Positions 1-6,811 of a stretch of 33,600 nt of DNA are shown piece after piece (the first letter of the stretch is position 1; every line of letters starts with the position of its first letter). The DNA comes from Christensenella sp. UBA6880 (GTDB lineage Bacteria > Bacillota > Clostridia > Christensenellales > CAG-917), in assembly GCA_002449145.1 (NCBI GenBank), contig DKCG01000030.1, positions 1 through 33,600 on the forward strand, in the 5' to 3' direction. The position numbers and the translations under genes are program-made. The notes under the pieces were generated by a model that made no database searches, was not told the origin of the DNA, and worked only from the letters and a program-made list of their open reading frames with translations.

Positions 1-46
1 CCCACTGATTAAGAGTCAGTTGCTCTACCAACTGAGCTAAGGATGC
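1..46 (-). tRNA. tRNA-Lys (anticodon CTT), 3' part outside the window
   Basis: Read on the minus strand, the gene starts at 46 with acceptor GCATCCT and continues with TA, a D arm (GCTC...GAGC) and an anticodon stem ACTGA/TCAGT around loop CTCTTAA, so the anticodon is CTT (lysine). The variable region, T arm and 3' end lie beyond the window start. It is downstream of tRNA-Gly on the same strand, about 250 bases away, and could be read from the same promoter (383-411). Confidence 0.9.
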
Positions 47-127
47 ATATCTCGGCGACAATTACGCTTCAAGCGGTCTTTGTCGCGCCCTAGATATGTT
101 GAACGACCATTGCTGATCGTTCAATTT

Positions 128-228
128 CGCTTACGCGTGGAGCGGGAGACGGTGTGGTCGCTTTCGCGACAACCTTCGGTGCTAACCCTTGCGGGTCTGC
201 GATTGCATCGCACTTCACTGTGTGAAGT
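128..228. repeat. Mini-hairpin array between two tRNA genes
   Basis: The 250-base tRNA-Lys/tRNA-Gly spacer has no convincing gene but holds a chain of short perfect hairpins: CGC/GCG at 128-137, GTCGC-TTTC-GCGAC at 157-170, ACC-TTC-GGT at 172-180, ACCC-TTGC-GGGT at 185-196, TGCGA-TTGCA-TCGCA at 198-212 and ACTTCAC-TGT-GTGAAGT at 212-228. The last five follow each other with at most a few unpaired bases. The same style recurs at 6259-6302 and 17796-18154. Function is unknown; they might fold the tRNA precursor or be a repeat family. Confidence 0.6.
139..153 (-). repeat. Duplicate of the tRNA-Gly 3' end
   Basis: Fifteen bases (TGGAGCGGGAGACGG) are identical to positions 297-311, the CCA and 3' acceptor/T-arm end of the tRNA-Gly gene. 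The copy has the same orientation and lies 158 bases downstream of the tRNA 3' end. Such copies are typical footprints of tRNA-targeted integration or of partial tRNA duplication. No integrase is present in the window. Confidence 0.55.
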
Positions 229-296
229 CGAATCCCAGTCAACCGATTGCTTGATTCCCATAGATTCTTTTTCACTCACACTGTCGTTGCTTCCGT

Positions 297-371
297 TGGA
301 GCGGGAGACGGGATTCGGACCCGCGACTTTCACCTTGGCAAGGTGACACTCTACCACTGAGTCACTCCCGC
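297..371 (-). tRNA. tRNA-Gly (anticodon GCC)
   Basis: On the minus strand the gene runs from GCGGGAG at 371 to an encoded CCA at 297. The acceptor arms GCGGGAG/CTCCCGC match, the anticodon stem TCACC/GGTGA encloses loop TTGCCAA giving GCC, and the T arm contains GGTCCGAATCC. The length is 75 bases including CCA. A promoter lies at 383-411. Its 3' end is duplicated at 139-153. Confidence 0.95.
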
Positions 372-382
372 AAGCACAAATT

Positions 383-411
383 ACTATATCAAATCAATTA
401 GCAAAATGCAA
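383..411 (-). promoter_or_regulatory. Promoter of the tRNA-Gly/tRNA-Lys unit
   Basis: On the minus strand TTGCAT (406-411) and TATAGT (383-388) are separated by 17 bases. The predicted transcription start falls a few bases before the tRNA-Gly 5' end at 371. Confidence 0.6.
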
Positions 412-481
412 CAATTTTTTGCCATAAAGTTAAAAAATATTTTATAAAATTGGCATAAACAGCCCACAGTTTTGTTTTTGC

Positions 482-509
482 TTTACAGAAAACGAAATTA
501 TGCTATAAT
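482..509 (+). promoter_or_regulatory. Promoter of tRNA-Leu
   Basis: TTTACA (482-487) and TATAAT (504-509) are 16 bases apart, with TGC just upstream of the -10 box as in an extended -10. The -10 box ends 12 bases before the tRNA. Confidence 0.75.
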
Positions 510-521
510 AATGATGTTTTT

Positions 522-604
522 GCGGATGTGGTGAAATTGGCAGACACGCAAGATTTAGGTTCTTGTACGATAGTGTGCAGGTTCAAGTCCTGTCATCCGC
601 ACCA
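522..604 (+). tRNA. tRNA-Leu (anticodon TAG)
   Basis: The acceptor GCGGATG pairs with CATCCGC, the anticodon stem CAAGA/TCTTG encloses TTTAGGT giving TAG, and a long variable arm (class II tRNA) precedes the T arm GGTTCAAGTCC. The 3' CCA is encoded at 602-604. It has its own promoter and terminator and so is a single-gene unit. Confidence 0.95.
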
Positions 605-610
605 GGATGG

Positions 611-651
611 ACCCAGTTGAACCAGAAAGGTTTGACTGGGTTTTCCTTTTT
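611..651 (+). terminator. Intrinsic terminator of tRNA-Leu
   Basis: A 13-bp stem (ACCCAGT...ACTGGGT at its base, containing T-G wobbles) with loop AGAAA is followed by a T-rich tract at 641-651. It begins seven bases after the tRNA. The following 652-789 holds no supported gene. Confidence 0.85.
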
Positions 652-789
652 CTAATATTAATAATTTTAAGGATAAAGAAAGTATTGGTTATTGAATGCA
701 ATGTGGTTGCGTTTGCACGAAGCATTGTAAAATTAATATCGATATGCTACAATAATAAACGAAAAAATCCAAATTCGATGTTTTGGCAA

Positions 790-819
790 TTGAAAAGAAC
801 AGCGGATGCGAGTTATAAT
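790..819 (+). promoter_or_regulatory. Promoter of the GNAT-sugar kinase-manA operon
   Basis: TTGAAA (790-795) and TATAAT (814-819) are separated by 18 bases. The predicted start near 826 gives a leader of about 55 bases before the GNAT gene. Confidence 0.6.
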
Positions 820-881
820 CAACTTCGGTTGTTTCACGGTTTTTCATCAAACGTCGATATGGTTGAAAGAACGGTGCTTTA

Positions 882-1349
882 ATGAAAACGGATATGATAA
901 AGAGCAAAAGATTGACGATGTATCCTGCGACGAAGGAAGAAATGGAAAGGATGATTGCCGTCGAGCGGGACGAAGAACTGAAAAGCGCATATCAAGAGAT
1001 GCTGGACGGTTGCATAACCCACCCGGATGAGTGGAATTTTTATGCCGTGTGGATAATCGAGAACCAAGCGGGGACGGCGGTCGGCGATTTCTGTTTTAAG
1101 GGTATCTGTGCAAACGGTGCCACCGAGATTGGCTACGGTATTTATGAGCCTTATCAAGGACAGGGATATGCCACCGAGGCGGTCGACACTGCCGTGAAGT
1201 GGGCTTTTTCTCAACAAGGTATAACGGCGGTCGAAGCGGAAGCAGACGTAAACAATTTTGCTTCAATCAGAGTGCTCGAAAAGTGTGGATTTGTTCCGAC
1301 CGGTAAGGTTGGGGAAGAAGGTCCTCGCTTTGAGAGAAAAAAAAAATAA
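882..1349 (+). CDS. GNAT family N-acetyltransferase (RimJ/RimL-like)
   Basis: The 155-residue protein resembles the RimJ/RimL branch of acetyl-CoA-dependent N-acetyltransferases. It begins with a substrate-proximal segment (KRLTMYPATKEE), has the IGYGIYEPYQGQGYATEA stretch that forms the acetyl-CoA pyrophosphate loop (motif A, about residues 84-101), and ends with the NNFASIRVLEKCGFV motif B. The substrate cannot be told; peptide amines, antibiotics and polyamines are possible. It is the first gene of a short operon, 24 bases before the sugar kinase. The ribosome binding site is weak; a start at 894 (Met5) is also possible. The 3' end runs into ten consecutive A bases before the stop. Confidence 0.85.
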   Translation: MKTDMIKSKRLTMYPATKEEMERMIAVERDEELKSAYQEMLDGCITHPDEWNFYAVWIIENQAGTAVGDFCFKGICANGATEIGYGIYEPYQGQGYATEAVDTAVKWAFSQQGITAVEAEADVNNFASIRVLEKCGFVPTGKVGEEGPRFERKKK

Positions 1350-1373
1350 ATTGCGGTCTATGAGGGTGAAAAG

Positions 1374-2258
1374 ATGATTTTGTCTATCGGAGAAATACTT
1401 GCCGATATGATTGGCGAAAATATTGACGGTGTAACCACGTTCAAAGCGTTTTGCGGAGGCGCGCCGTTCAATCTAGCGGTCAACGCAAAGCAAAGCGGTG
1501 CAAAAGTCGGGTTTGTCGGACGTGTGGGAAACGACGTTATAGGGCGTTTCGTTGCTGCCGAAGCGCAAAAGGCGAATTTGGATTATCTCGACATTCAAAC
1601 GGACGATGAGCGCAACACGACGATTGCTTTCGTTACGCTTACGGACGGCGAGCGCGATTTTGCGTTTAATCGTCACGATACGGCAGACTTCAATATCGAC
1701 TTGGATGAGATAAATTTCGATAAATACGAAGATTTGAGCATTTTGCATCTCGGCTCGCTTATGCTTTCGGAAGAAACGGGCAGAAAGTTTGCCAAAAAGA
1801 TTGCGAAAAAAGCCAAAGACTTAGGCGTAAAACTCAGTTTCGATATGAATTTCCGCAAGGATATTTATCGTGATTTCGAGGATGCTAAAAAGGCGTATGC
1901 GCCGTTTGTCGAGTGTGCGGACATTATCAAGTTTTCCGAGGACGAACTTGCCGATTACACGGGCATACAAGATCTGGACAAGGCGGCAGAGTCGCTGTAC
2001 GTCAAAGACAGACTGTTGCTCGTAACTCTCGGAAAAGACGGTAGCGCGTATTATTACAACGGTATCAAAGGCGTTGTGCCGAGCATAAGCGGTTGCAAAT
2101 GCGTTGACACGACAGGTGCAGGGGACGCATTTTTCGGCGCATTCCTTGCGGCAATAGAAGGCAGAGAAATGACAAAAGAAAATCTTGATAGTGCTGCAAT
2201 GAAAGGCAATATCAAGGGCGCAAAAGCCACAGAATTTTACGGAGCAATACAATTATGA
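1374..2258 (+). CDS. PfkB-family carbohydrate kinase, probably fructokinase
   Basis: This 294-residue cytoplasmic ribokinase-fold enzyme probably phosphorylates fructose to fructose-6-phosphate with ATP. It starts with the family N-terminal motif (ILSIGEILADMI), has the GGAPFNLAVNAKQSGAKVGFVG region that binds sugar (about residues 28-49), and ends with the PfkB signature DTTGAGDAFFGAF, where the GAGD aspartate is the catalytic base. Length matches fructokinases. Its stop overlaps the manA start by four bases (ATGA), implying translational coupling, and the pairing with mannose-6-phosphate isomerase favours a hexose-6-phosphate product. A GAGGGTG ribosome binding site precedes ATG 1374. Other PfkB substrates are not excluded. 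Confidence 0.85.
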   Translation: MILSIGEILADMIGENIDGVTTFKAFCGGAPFNLAVNAKQSGAKVGFVGRVGNDVIGRFVAAEAQKANLDYLDIQTDDERNTTIAFVTLTDGERDFAFNRHDTADFNIDLDEINFDKYEDLSILHLGSLMLSEETGRKFAKKIAKKAKDLGVKLSFDMNFRKDIYRDFEDAKKAYAPFVECADIIKFSEDELADYTGIQDLDKAAESLYVKDRLLLVTLGKDGSAYYYNGIKGVVPSISGCKCVDTTGAGDAFFGAFLAAIEGREMTKENLDSAAMKGNIKGAKATEFYGAIQL

Positions 2259-3328
2259 ACGATATTAAAAGCATAGTGTCGCAACCTATATTTTTTGAAC
2301 GCAACAGAGTGTATCGTATCTATCACGGGGGCAAACCGTTCAAAGAGATTTTTGCGGACGGTTTCGATGATGGAACGGACAATATGTTCCCCGAAGAATG
2401 GGTTGCAAGCAAGGTAAGAGCAATCAATCCAAAGTATTTTGGAAAACGTGACGGCGTATCCGTCGTAAAAGGCACGGATTTGTTCTTTGACGATTTGCTC
2501 AACGAACATAAAGAAGAACTTTTGGGCGACCGTAAATACGATTGTCTCGTCAAGTTTTTGGACAGCGCAACGAGATTGCCGTTCCAAGTACACCCGACGA
2601 AAGACTTTTCGAGAAAATATTTCAACTCGGAATATGGAAAGACGGAAGCGTGGCTCGTGATTGCAACTCGTCCGGGTGCGAAACTCTATTTCGGATTCAA
2701 AGACAAAATCACAAAGGAAGAATTGTCCGCACTCGAAGAACGCAGTGAAGTGGAAAAAGACATAATGGGTAATCTTCTTGCAGGCGTAGAAGTGCAAGTG
2801 GGCGATTTGTGGCTTATTCGCGCGGGACTTATCCACGCAATAGGCGCAGGTTGCACGATTATTGAAGTGCAAGAACCGACGGATTTCACCATTCAACCCG
2901 AACGTTGGTGCGGTGATTATCACATCAGTTACAACGAAGAATACATCGGACTCGATAAGGACGTCGCACTCGACGCAATCAATTACGACATATACGGCGA
3001 CGCGGCAAAGGCATACGCAAAAGTATCGCCGAAGACCGTTGTCGATACGGACAAATACAAGAAAGAAGTGCTTATCGGCTATGACGATACGCCTTGCTTT
3101 TCGGAAGTGCGCCATACCGTTCAGAACGGCGGAAGTTTCGTTATGAGTTATGCGCCGGCAGTGTACATCTGTCTTGAAGGAAACGCGCAAATCGTCGGCG
3201 AAAACTACAAGAAAGATATAAAACGCGGTGATTACTTCTATCTCCCGTACGTTGCGGAAGGCAAATACAGCATCGTATCCGATACGAAAGCAGTGCTCGT
3301 AGAGTGCTTGCCGAGCAAACAAGACTGA
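2255..3328 (+). CDS. manA: Mannose-6-phosphate isomerase, class I
   Basis: The 357-residue zinc enzyme interconverts mannose-6-phosphate and fructose-6-phosphate, feeding mannose into glycolysis or supplying mannose precursors. The cupin core shows the zinc-site motifs LPFQVHPT (about 107-114), GKTEAWLV (about 127-134) and GLIHAIGAGC (about 190-199), as in the short Bacillus-type class I enzymes. It overlaps the sugar kinase by four bases and is the last gene of the operon. No TTA, CTA or TCA codon occurs in frame, so the antisense frame 2237-3409 is fully open but is not a gene. Confidence 0.93.
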   Translation: MNDIKSIVSQPIFFERNRVYRIYHGGKPFKEIFADGFDDGTDNMFPEEWVASKVRAINPKYFGKRDGVSVVKGTDLFFDDLLNEHKEELLGDRKYDCLVKFLDSATRLPFQVHPTKDFSRKYFNSEYGKTEAWLVIATRPGAKLYFGFKDKITKEELSALEERSEVEKDIMGNLLAGVEVQVGDLWLIRAGLIHAIGAGCTIIEVQEPTDFTIQPERWCGDYHISYNEEYIGLDKDVALDAINYDIYGDAAKAYAKVSPKTVVDTDKYKKEVLIGYDDTPCFSEVRHTVQNGGSFVMSYAPAVYICLEGNAQIVGENYKKDIKRGDYFYLPYVAEGKYSIVSDTKAVLVECLPSKQD

Positions 3329-3456
3329 CGTTTTTTGTAGGTTATAAAACAGGATATTTAATCGGAAATAGAAAACCAAAAACTCCAAATAATAGACAAA
3401 AAATCGCAAATAATCAAGCGTTATTTTGACGTTTGAAAGGCAAATAAAAGTATAGC

Positions 3457-3501
3457 GCGCGCAAAAAATTCGGCAAACGATGCTAAACGAATTTTGCGCG
3501 C
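3457..3501 (+). terminator. GC/AT hairpin after manA, possible terminator
   Basis: GCGCGCAAAA..TTCG at 3457-3472 pairs with CGAATTTTGCGCGC at 3488-3501, with a two-base bulge and a 15-base loop, and is followed by a moderately T-rich stretch. It ends 12 bases before the next start codon. It may terminate the manA operon or sit in the leader of the next gene. The rest of 3329-3456 is AT-rich and featureless. Confidence 0.4.
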
Positions 3502-3513
3502 ATATCTTTTATT

Positions 3514-4239
3514 ATGCGAAAAATGGCGAAAGACAATATCATTGTCGTATGCACGATAGTGCTGTGTTTTATGATTACGCTTGCGCTGTGTCTGTCCTTT
3601 TCGGAAGGCGGACTTTTGAAAGTGTTTAACAAGGTCGAGAGCGAGTCGCAGACGGTGTGGGGGATTGCTTGCGGCGGATATTCGACTGTGGCGATGGCGC
3701 GGCAAAGTGCGGAAATGATAAAGTCGCGCGGCGGCGCGGGATACGTTGAAAGCGGCGAGAAAATCGAGATTGTGTACGCGGTGTACAAGAGCGAGGACGA
3801 GGCAAACGCCGTGCTTGCAAAACTTTCGGACAAAAGTTTGTATATAAAAAAATACAACATAGCAAAAGGCAGTTTCAAGTGGTGCAAGGACGATATGAAA
3901 AGCGCGGTTGAAAGTGCGCTCGGCTATTTTCAAATTGCGTTCGACAAGATGTTCGAGTGTGCCGATTCGCTCAATGCGGGCAGTATGGGAATTGACGACG
4001 CAAAAACCGAAATTAAGGTTTTATACACGCAAATCGAGGATATAAAGTCCGCTTTTTATCAAAAAGTCGCAAATTCAAACGACGAACACATAACCCAAAT
4101 CAAACTCGGTTTGGTGACGACTCTCGCGCTTTTGGACAATATCGATTTTTCAAAATCCGCCGCTTCGGTCACCTCGTCGATAAGATACCAACTCGTTCAA
4201 CTCGTGCTTTGCAGACAAGCGTTGATGAATGATTTATAA
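3514..4239 (+). CDS. Membrane-anchored protein with SPOR-like domain
   Basis: This 241-residue protein has a short basic cytoplasmic N terminus, one membrane segment (about residues 8-27) and an extracellular remainder. Residues about 47-105 resemble a SPOR peptidoglycan-binding domain: an aromatic start (VWGIACGGYST), a helix with SAEMIKSRGGAGYV, then IVYAVYKSEDEANAVLAKL. The C-terminal half is predicted helical and was not recognised. SPOR proteins bind denuded glycan at division septa or, in spore formers, act during engulfment. No clear ribosome binding site precedes ATG 3514. It lies directly before dnaX, which has its own promoter. The SPOR assignment rests on pattern only. Confidence 0.6.
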   Translation: MRKMAKDNIIVVCTIVLCFMITLALCLSFSEGGLLKVFNKVESESQTVWGIACGGYSTVAMARQSAEMIKSRGGAGYVESGEKIEIVYAVYKSEDEANAVLAKLSDKSLYIKKYNIAKGSFKWCKDDMKSAVESALGYFQIAFDKMFECADSLNAGSMGIDDAKTEIKVLYTQIEDIKSAFYQKVANSNDEHITQIKLGLVTTLALLDNIDFSKSAASVTSSIRYQLVQLVLCRQALMNDL

Positions 4240-4252
4240 AAGTTTTTTATTC

Positions 4253-4281
4253 TTGCCATATTAGATTATTTAGTTTATAAT
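4253..4281 (+). promoter_or_regulatory. Promoter of dnaX placed for a leaderless mRNA
   Basis: TTGCCA (4253-4258) and TATAAT (4276-4281) are 17 bases apart. Only seven bases separate the -10 box from the dnaX ATG at 4289, so the predicted transcription start is the start codon or one base before it. Confidence 0.7.
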
Positions 4282-4288
4282 ACTTTTT

Positions 4289-5785
4289 ATGGCATATACA
4301 TCATTATATCGCAAATATCGTCCCGACACCTTTGACAAGGTTATCGGGCAAGATCACATCGTGCGTACGCTGAGGAATCAGATTGCTCACAACAACGTCG
4401 GACACGCGTACATTTTCACCGGCATGCGAGGCACGGGCAAAACTTCCGTTGCCAAAATTTTTGCGCGCGCGGTGAATTGTCTTTCGCCGCTTGCGGACGG
4501 TTCGCCGTGCGGAAAGTGCGAAAACTGCGTGGAACTTGCGTCAAACTCGAATTTCGATATTCTCGAAATCGACGCCGCGTCCAACAACTCTGTCGACCAG
4601 ATAAGAGAGTTGACGGACAAAATCGGTTTTCCGCCGACGGTGGGCAAGTACAAAGTCTACATCATAGACGAAGTTCATATGCTCTCGAAAGCCGCTTTCA
4701 ACGCGTTGCTCAAGACGTTGGAAGAGCCGCCGTCGCACGCGATTTTCATTCTCGCAACGACGGAAATTCATCAAATCCCCGCGACGATTTTGTCGAGGTG
4801 TTTGCGTTTCGATTTCCGACTTGTGCCAAACGGCGTTATCGCAAAGCGTATTCGCGACATCTTTGACGACATAAACGTAAAATACGAAAGCGAGGCGGTT
4901 GACCTCATTGCTTCGGCAGGCGCGGGAAGCGTGCGCGACGCGTTGTCCGTTGCGGATATGTGCGTGAGTTATTGCGACTCGAACGTAACCTACAACGGCG
5001 TGCTCGAAGTGCTTGGCGCGGCAGACCCGAAGAAACTGCAATCGCTTGCCGCCGCAATAGCGGACGGCGATACGGACAAGGCTTTGCAAGAAGTGGCAAA
5101 TCTTTGCGACCTCGGAAAGAGCGTGCCTATTCTCGCGCAAGACCTCGCAACGCTGTTTAGAAACGTGTTGTATATCAAAAACTGTTCGAGCGCAAAGAGT
5201 TTGCTTGCTTTGCCCGAAGCGATATATTCGTCCCTTGCCGAAATGGCAAAGAAGTACTCGACGGAAAAGTGTATGAGCATAATGAAGATTTTTTCATCGC
5301 TCGAAGGCGAGTTCCGTTACAGCGCGCAACATCGCATATTGTTCGAGGCGGCAGTCGTGCTTGCGGCGAGCGGCGGTGATAGGGACGTAAAGGTCGAGGA
5401 ACTGCAAATGCGAGTGGCTCGACTCGAAAAAATGCTTGCAAACGCGAGGAAATCGGATTTTGAGTCGGCACCTGTCGTGACGGATGCGAGGCAGGTGTGG
5501 CTCAGAGTAGCATCCGAACTTCGACAAGACGGCTACACGCTTCTTGCTCTGTCCACTCAGGACGCGCAGTTTGCAATGACGGACGACGAGTATCACGTCA
5601 AAGTCGCGGACGCGGCAACGCTCAACTTGCTCGACGACAAGAAAAACCGCGACGCGATAAACAAGGCTTTCAAAAGCGTGGATTCGCATCGCAAACTCGT
5701 CATCGAAACAGAGCGACATCTCGACGAGGACAAGGCGTTGCCGTTTGTCAAAGAGATGTTCGGCTCGCTTTTGGAAATCAAATAA
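4289..5785 (+). CDS. dnaX: DNA polymerase III subunit gamma/tau
   Basis: The 498-residue AAA+ clamp-loader subunit drives ATP-dependent loading of the beta clamp at the replication fork. Visible are the conserved start (residues 4-20), Walker A GMRGTGKT (45-52), the four-cysteine zinc module at C64, C74, C77 and C80, Walker B with IIDEVHML (125-132), and the sensor I region ATTE (156-159). The C-terminal part after about residue 370 is variable. The conserved N terminus fixes the start at 4289, where no Shine-Dalgarno sequence exists. I see no convincing slippery heptamer of the kind that makes gamma in E. coli. It heads the dnaX-ybaB-recR cluster. Confidence 0.97.
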   Translation: MAYTSLYRKYRPDTFDKVIGQDHIVRTLRNQIAHNNVGHAYIFTGMRGTGKTSVAKIFARAVNCLSPLADGSPCGKCENCVELASNSNFDILEIDAASNNSVDQIRELTDKIGFPPTVGKYKVYIIDEVHMLSKAAFNALLKTLEEPPSHAIFILATTEIHQIPATILSRCLRFDFRLVPNGVIAKRIRDIFDDINVKYESEAVDLIASAGAGSVRDALSVADMCVSYCDSNVTYNGVLEVLGAADPKKLQSLAAAIADGDTDKALQEVANLCDLGKSVPILAQDLATLFRNVLYIKNCSSAKSLLALPEAIYSSLAEMAKKYSTEKCMSIMKIFSSLEGEFRYSAQHRILFEAAVVLAASGGDRDVKVEELQMRVARLEKMLANARKSDFESAPVVTDARQVWLRVASELRQDGYTLLALSTQDAQFAMTDDEYHVKVADAATLNLLDDKKNRDAINKAFKSVDSHRKLVIETERHLDEDKALPFVKEMFGSLLEIK

Positions 5786-5865
5786 TAACGACAAAAATAC
5801 GGCAAAAACGGCGCATAGCGCGCGACAATAATAAAAAAATATCGAAATATTCGGAGGAACGAACA

Positions 5866-6192
5866 ATGGGATACGGCGGCGGATTTGGCGGCGGTAATAT
5901 GCAACAACTTATGAAACAAGCGCAAGCAATGCAAAGAAAATTGCAAGAAGCGCAACAAGAAATCGCGGAAACCGAAGTTACGGGCAGCGCGGCGGGCGGT
6001 ATGGTTGAAGTGACTCTCACGGGCGACAAAACGCCTGTGTCTGTGACGATAAAACCCGAAGCGGTTGACCCCGACGACGTAGAAATGCTCGAAGATATGG
6101 TGCTTGCCGCACTCAACGACGCAACGCAACAAGCGGACAAATTGTCCAAAGACTTGCTCGGACCTCTCGGCGGTGCAGGCGGTTTGTTCTAA
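5866..6192 (+). CDS. ybaB: YbaB/EbfC family nucleoid-associated protein
   Basis: This 108-residue protein belongs to the small dimeric YbaB/EbfC DNA-binding family, usually encoded between dnaX and recR. After a glycine-rich N terminus comes a coiled helix (MQQLMKQAQAMQRKLQEAQQ), the ETEVTGSAAGGMVEVTLTG strand region, the VSVTIKPEAVDPDDVEMLED segment and a glycine-rich tail. Start 5866 is chosen because GGAGGA stands eight bases upstream; the same frame is open further 5' but that part overlaps dnaX. It is 80 bases after dnaX. Next in line would be recR, but a foreign insertion lies between. Confidence 0.95.
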   Translation: MGYGGGFGGGNMQQLMKQAQAMQRKLQEAQQEIAETEVTGSAAGGMVEVTLTGDKTPVSVTIKPEAVDPDDVEMLEDMVLAALNDATQQADKLSKDLLGPLGGAGGLF

Positions 6193-6222
6193 GTGAGCGG
6201 TTGCTAACTGACTTCGCCCGAG

Positions 6223-6254
6223 AATTAATAATTAATAATGAATAATTAATAATT
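6223..6254. repeat. AT-rich palindromic repeat, left edge of the insertion
   Basis: A run of AATTAATAATT-type units begins 31 bases after the ybaB stop. It is largely self-complementary and is also complementary to the run at 6778-6811, so the two could pair and close off the sequence between them. Confidence 0.6.
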
Positions 6255-6258
6255 GAGG

Positions 6259-6302
6259 AAGGCGAAGCCTTATCCGAAAACTTCAATGCACATCGCATTG
6301 AA
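6259..6302. repeat. Two mini-hairpins inside the insertion
   Basis: AAGGC-GAA-GCCTT (6259-6271) and TTCAATGC-ACATC-GCATTGAA (6282-6302) follow the left AT repeat. They look like the hairpins at 157-228 and 17796-18154. Confidence 0.5.
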
Positions 6303-6362
6303 AGTCAGTTGAACGCGCTACATAAAAGAAGAAAACAGCCGAACGCACAAAATATTGAGAGT

Positions 6363-6732
6363 ATGAACGAAAAAGAAAAAGCGATACAGAATAAGTCGTT
6401 CGATTTTTCAATTAGAATAGTCAAACTGTATCGACATTTGAAGGATAAAGACGAGCGACCGATTTTTGAACAATTATTGCGAAGCGGAACAAGCATAGGT
6501 GCAAATATCCCAGAGTCGCAATATGCCGCTTCGCTTGCCGATTTTGTAAATAAGTTGCAAATCGCGCTTAAAGAAGCGCACGAAACGAGATTACTGGTTG
6601 AATCTTTTGTTTGCGTGCGATACTCTCAATAAAAAAGAATATGACAGCATCTATTTCGATTGCGACGAACTTATAAAATTGCTCACTGCAATTATCACGA
6701 CGACAAAGGGCGTTGGAACTAATAAAGTTTGA
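6363..6732 (+). pseudogene. Frameshifted four-helix-bundle protein (23S rRNA intervening-sequence family)
   Basis: The frame from ATG 6363 encodes the N-terminal two thirds of a four-helix-bundle protein of the family first found in 23S rRNA intervening sequences: NKSFDFSIRIVKLYRHL, then LLRSGTSIGANIPESQYAAS, then FVNKLQIALKEAHETR. At about 6591 one extra T shifts the frame. Skipping it restores the family ending (YWLNLLFACDTLNKKEYDS, then CDELIKLLTAIITTTK) up to the TGA at 6730-6732. The uncorrected frame stops at 6632. It uses TTA and TCA codons that neighbouring genes avoid, suggesting transfer. AT-rich repeats flank it. Natural function is unclear; related proteins include the Avd subunit of diversity-generating retroelements, but no reverse transcriptase is here. 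Confidence 0.85.
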
Positions 6733-6777
6733 AATAAGGAATTAGTTTTTAATAATCGATAATTTTGGATTTTCCGC

Positions 6778-6811
6778 AATTATTAATTATTAATTATTAA
6801 TTATTAATTAA
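6778..6811. repeat. AT-rich palindromic repeat, right edge of the insertion
   Basis: About four units of AATTATT/TTAATTA run directly up to the recR start codon. The run matches the complement of 6223-6254. It occupies the place where a ribosome binding site would be expected. Confidence 0.6.

Noticed and set aside
607..882. 91-codon open frame after tRNA-Leu
   Set aside because: It begins inside the tRNA terminator and covers the promoter of the GNAT operon.
5425..5445. Run of six A bases in dnaX as a programmed frameshift site
   Set aside because: The reading register (GAA AAA ATG) does not form the X XXY YYZ heptamer, and no stimulatory hairpin was evident.
6363..6732. Avd subunit of a diversity-generating retroelement
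   Set aside because: Avd belongs to the same four-helix-bundle superfamily, but no reverse transcriptase, template repeat or variable repeat is found in the window.
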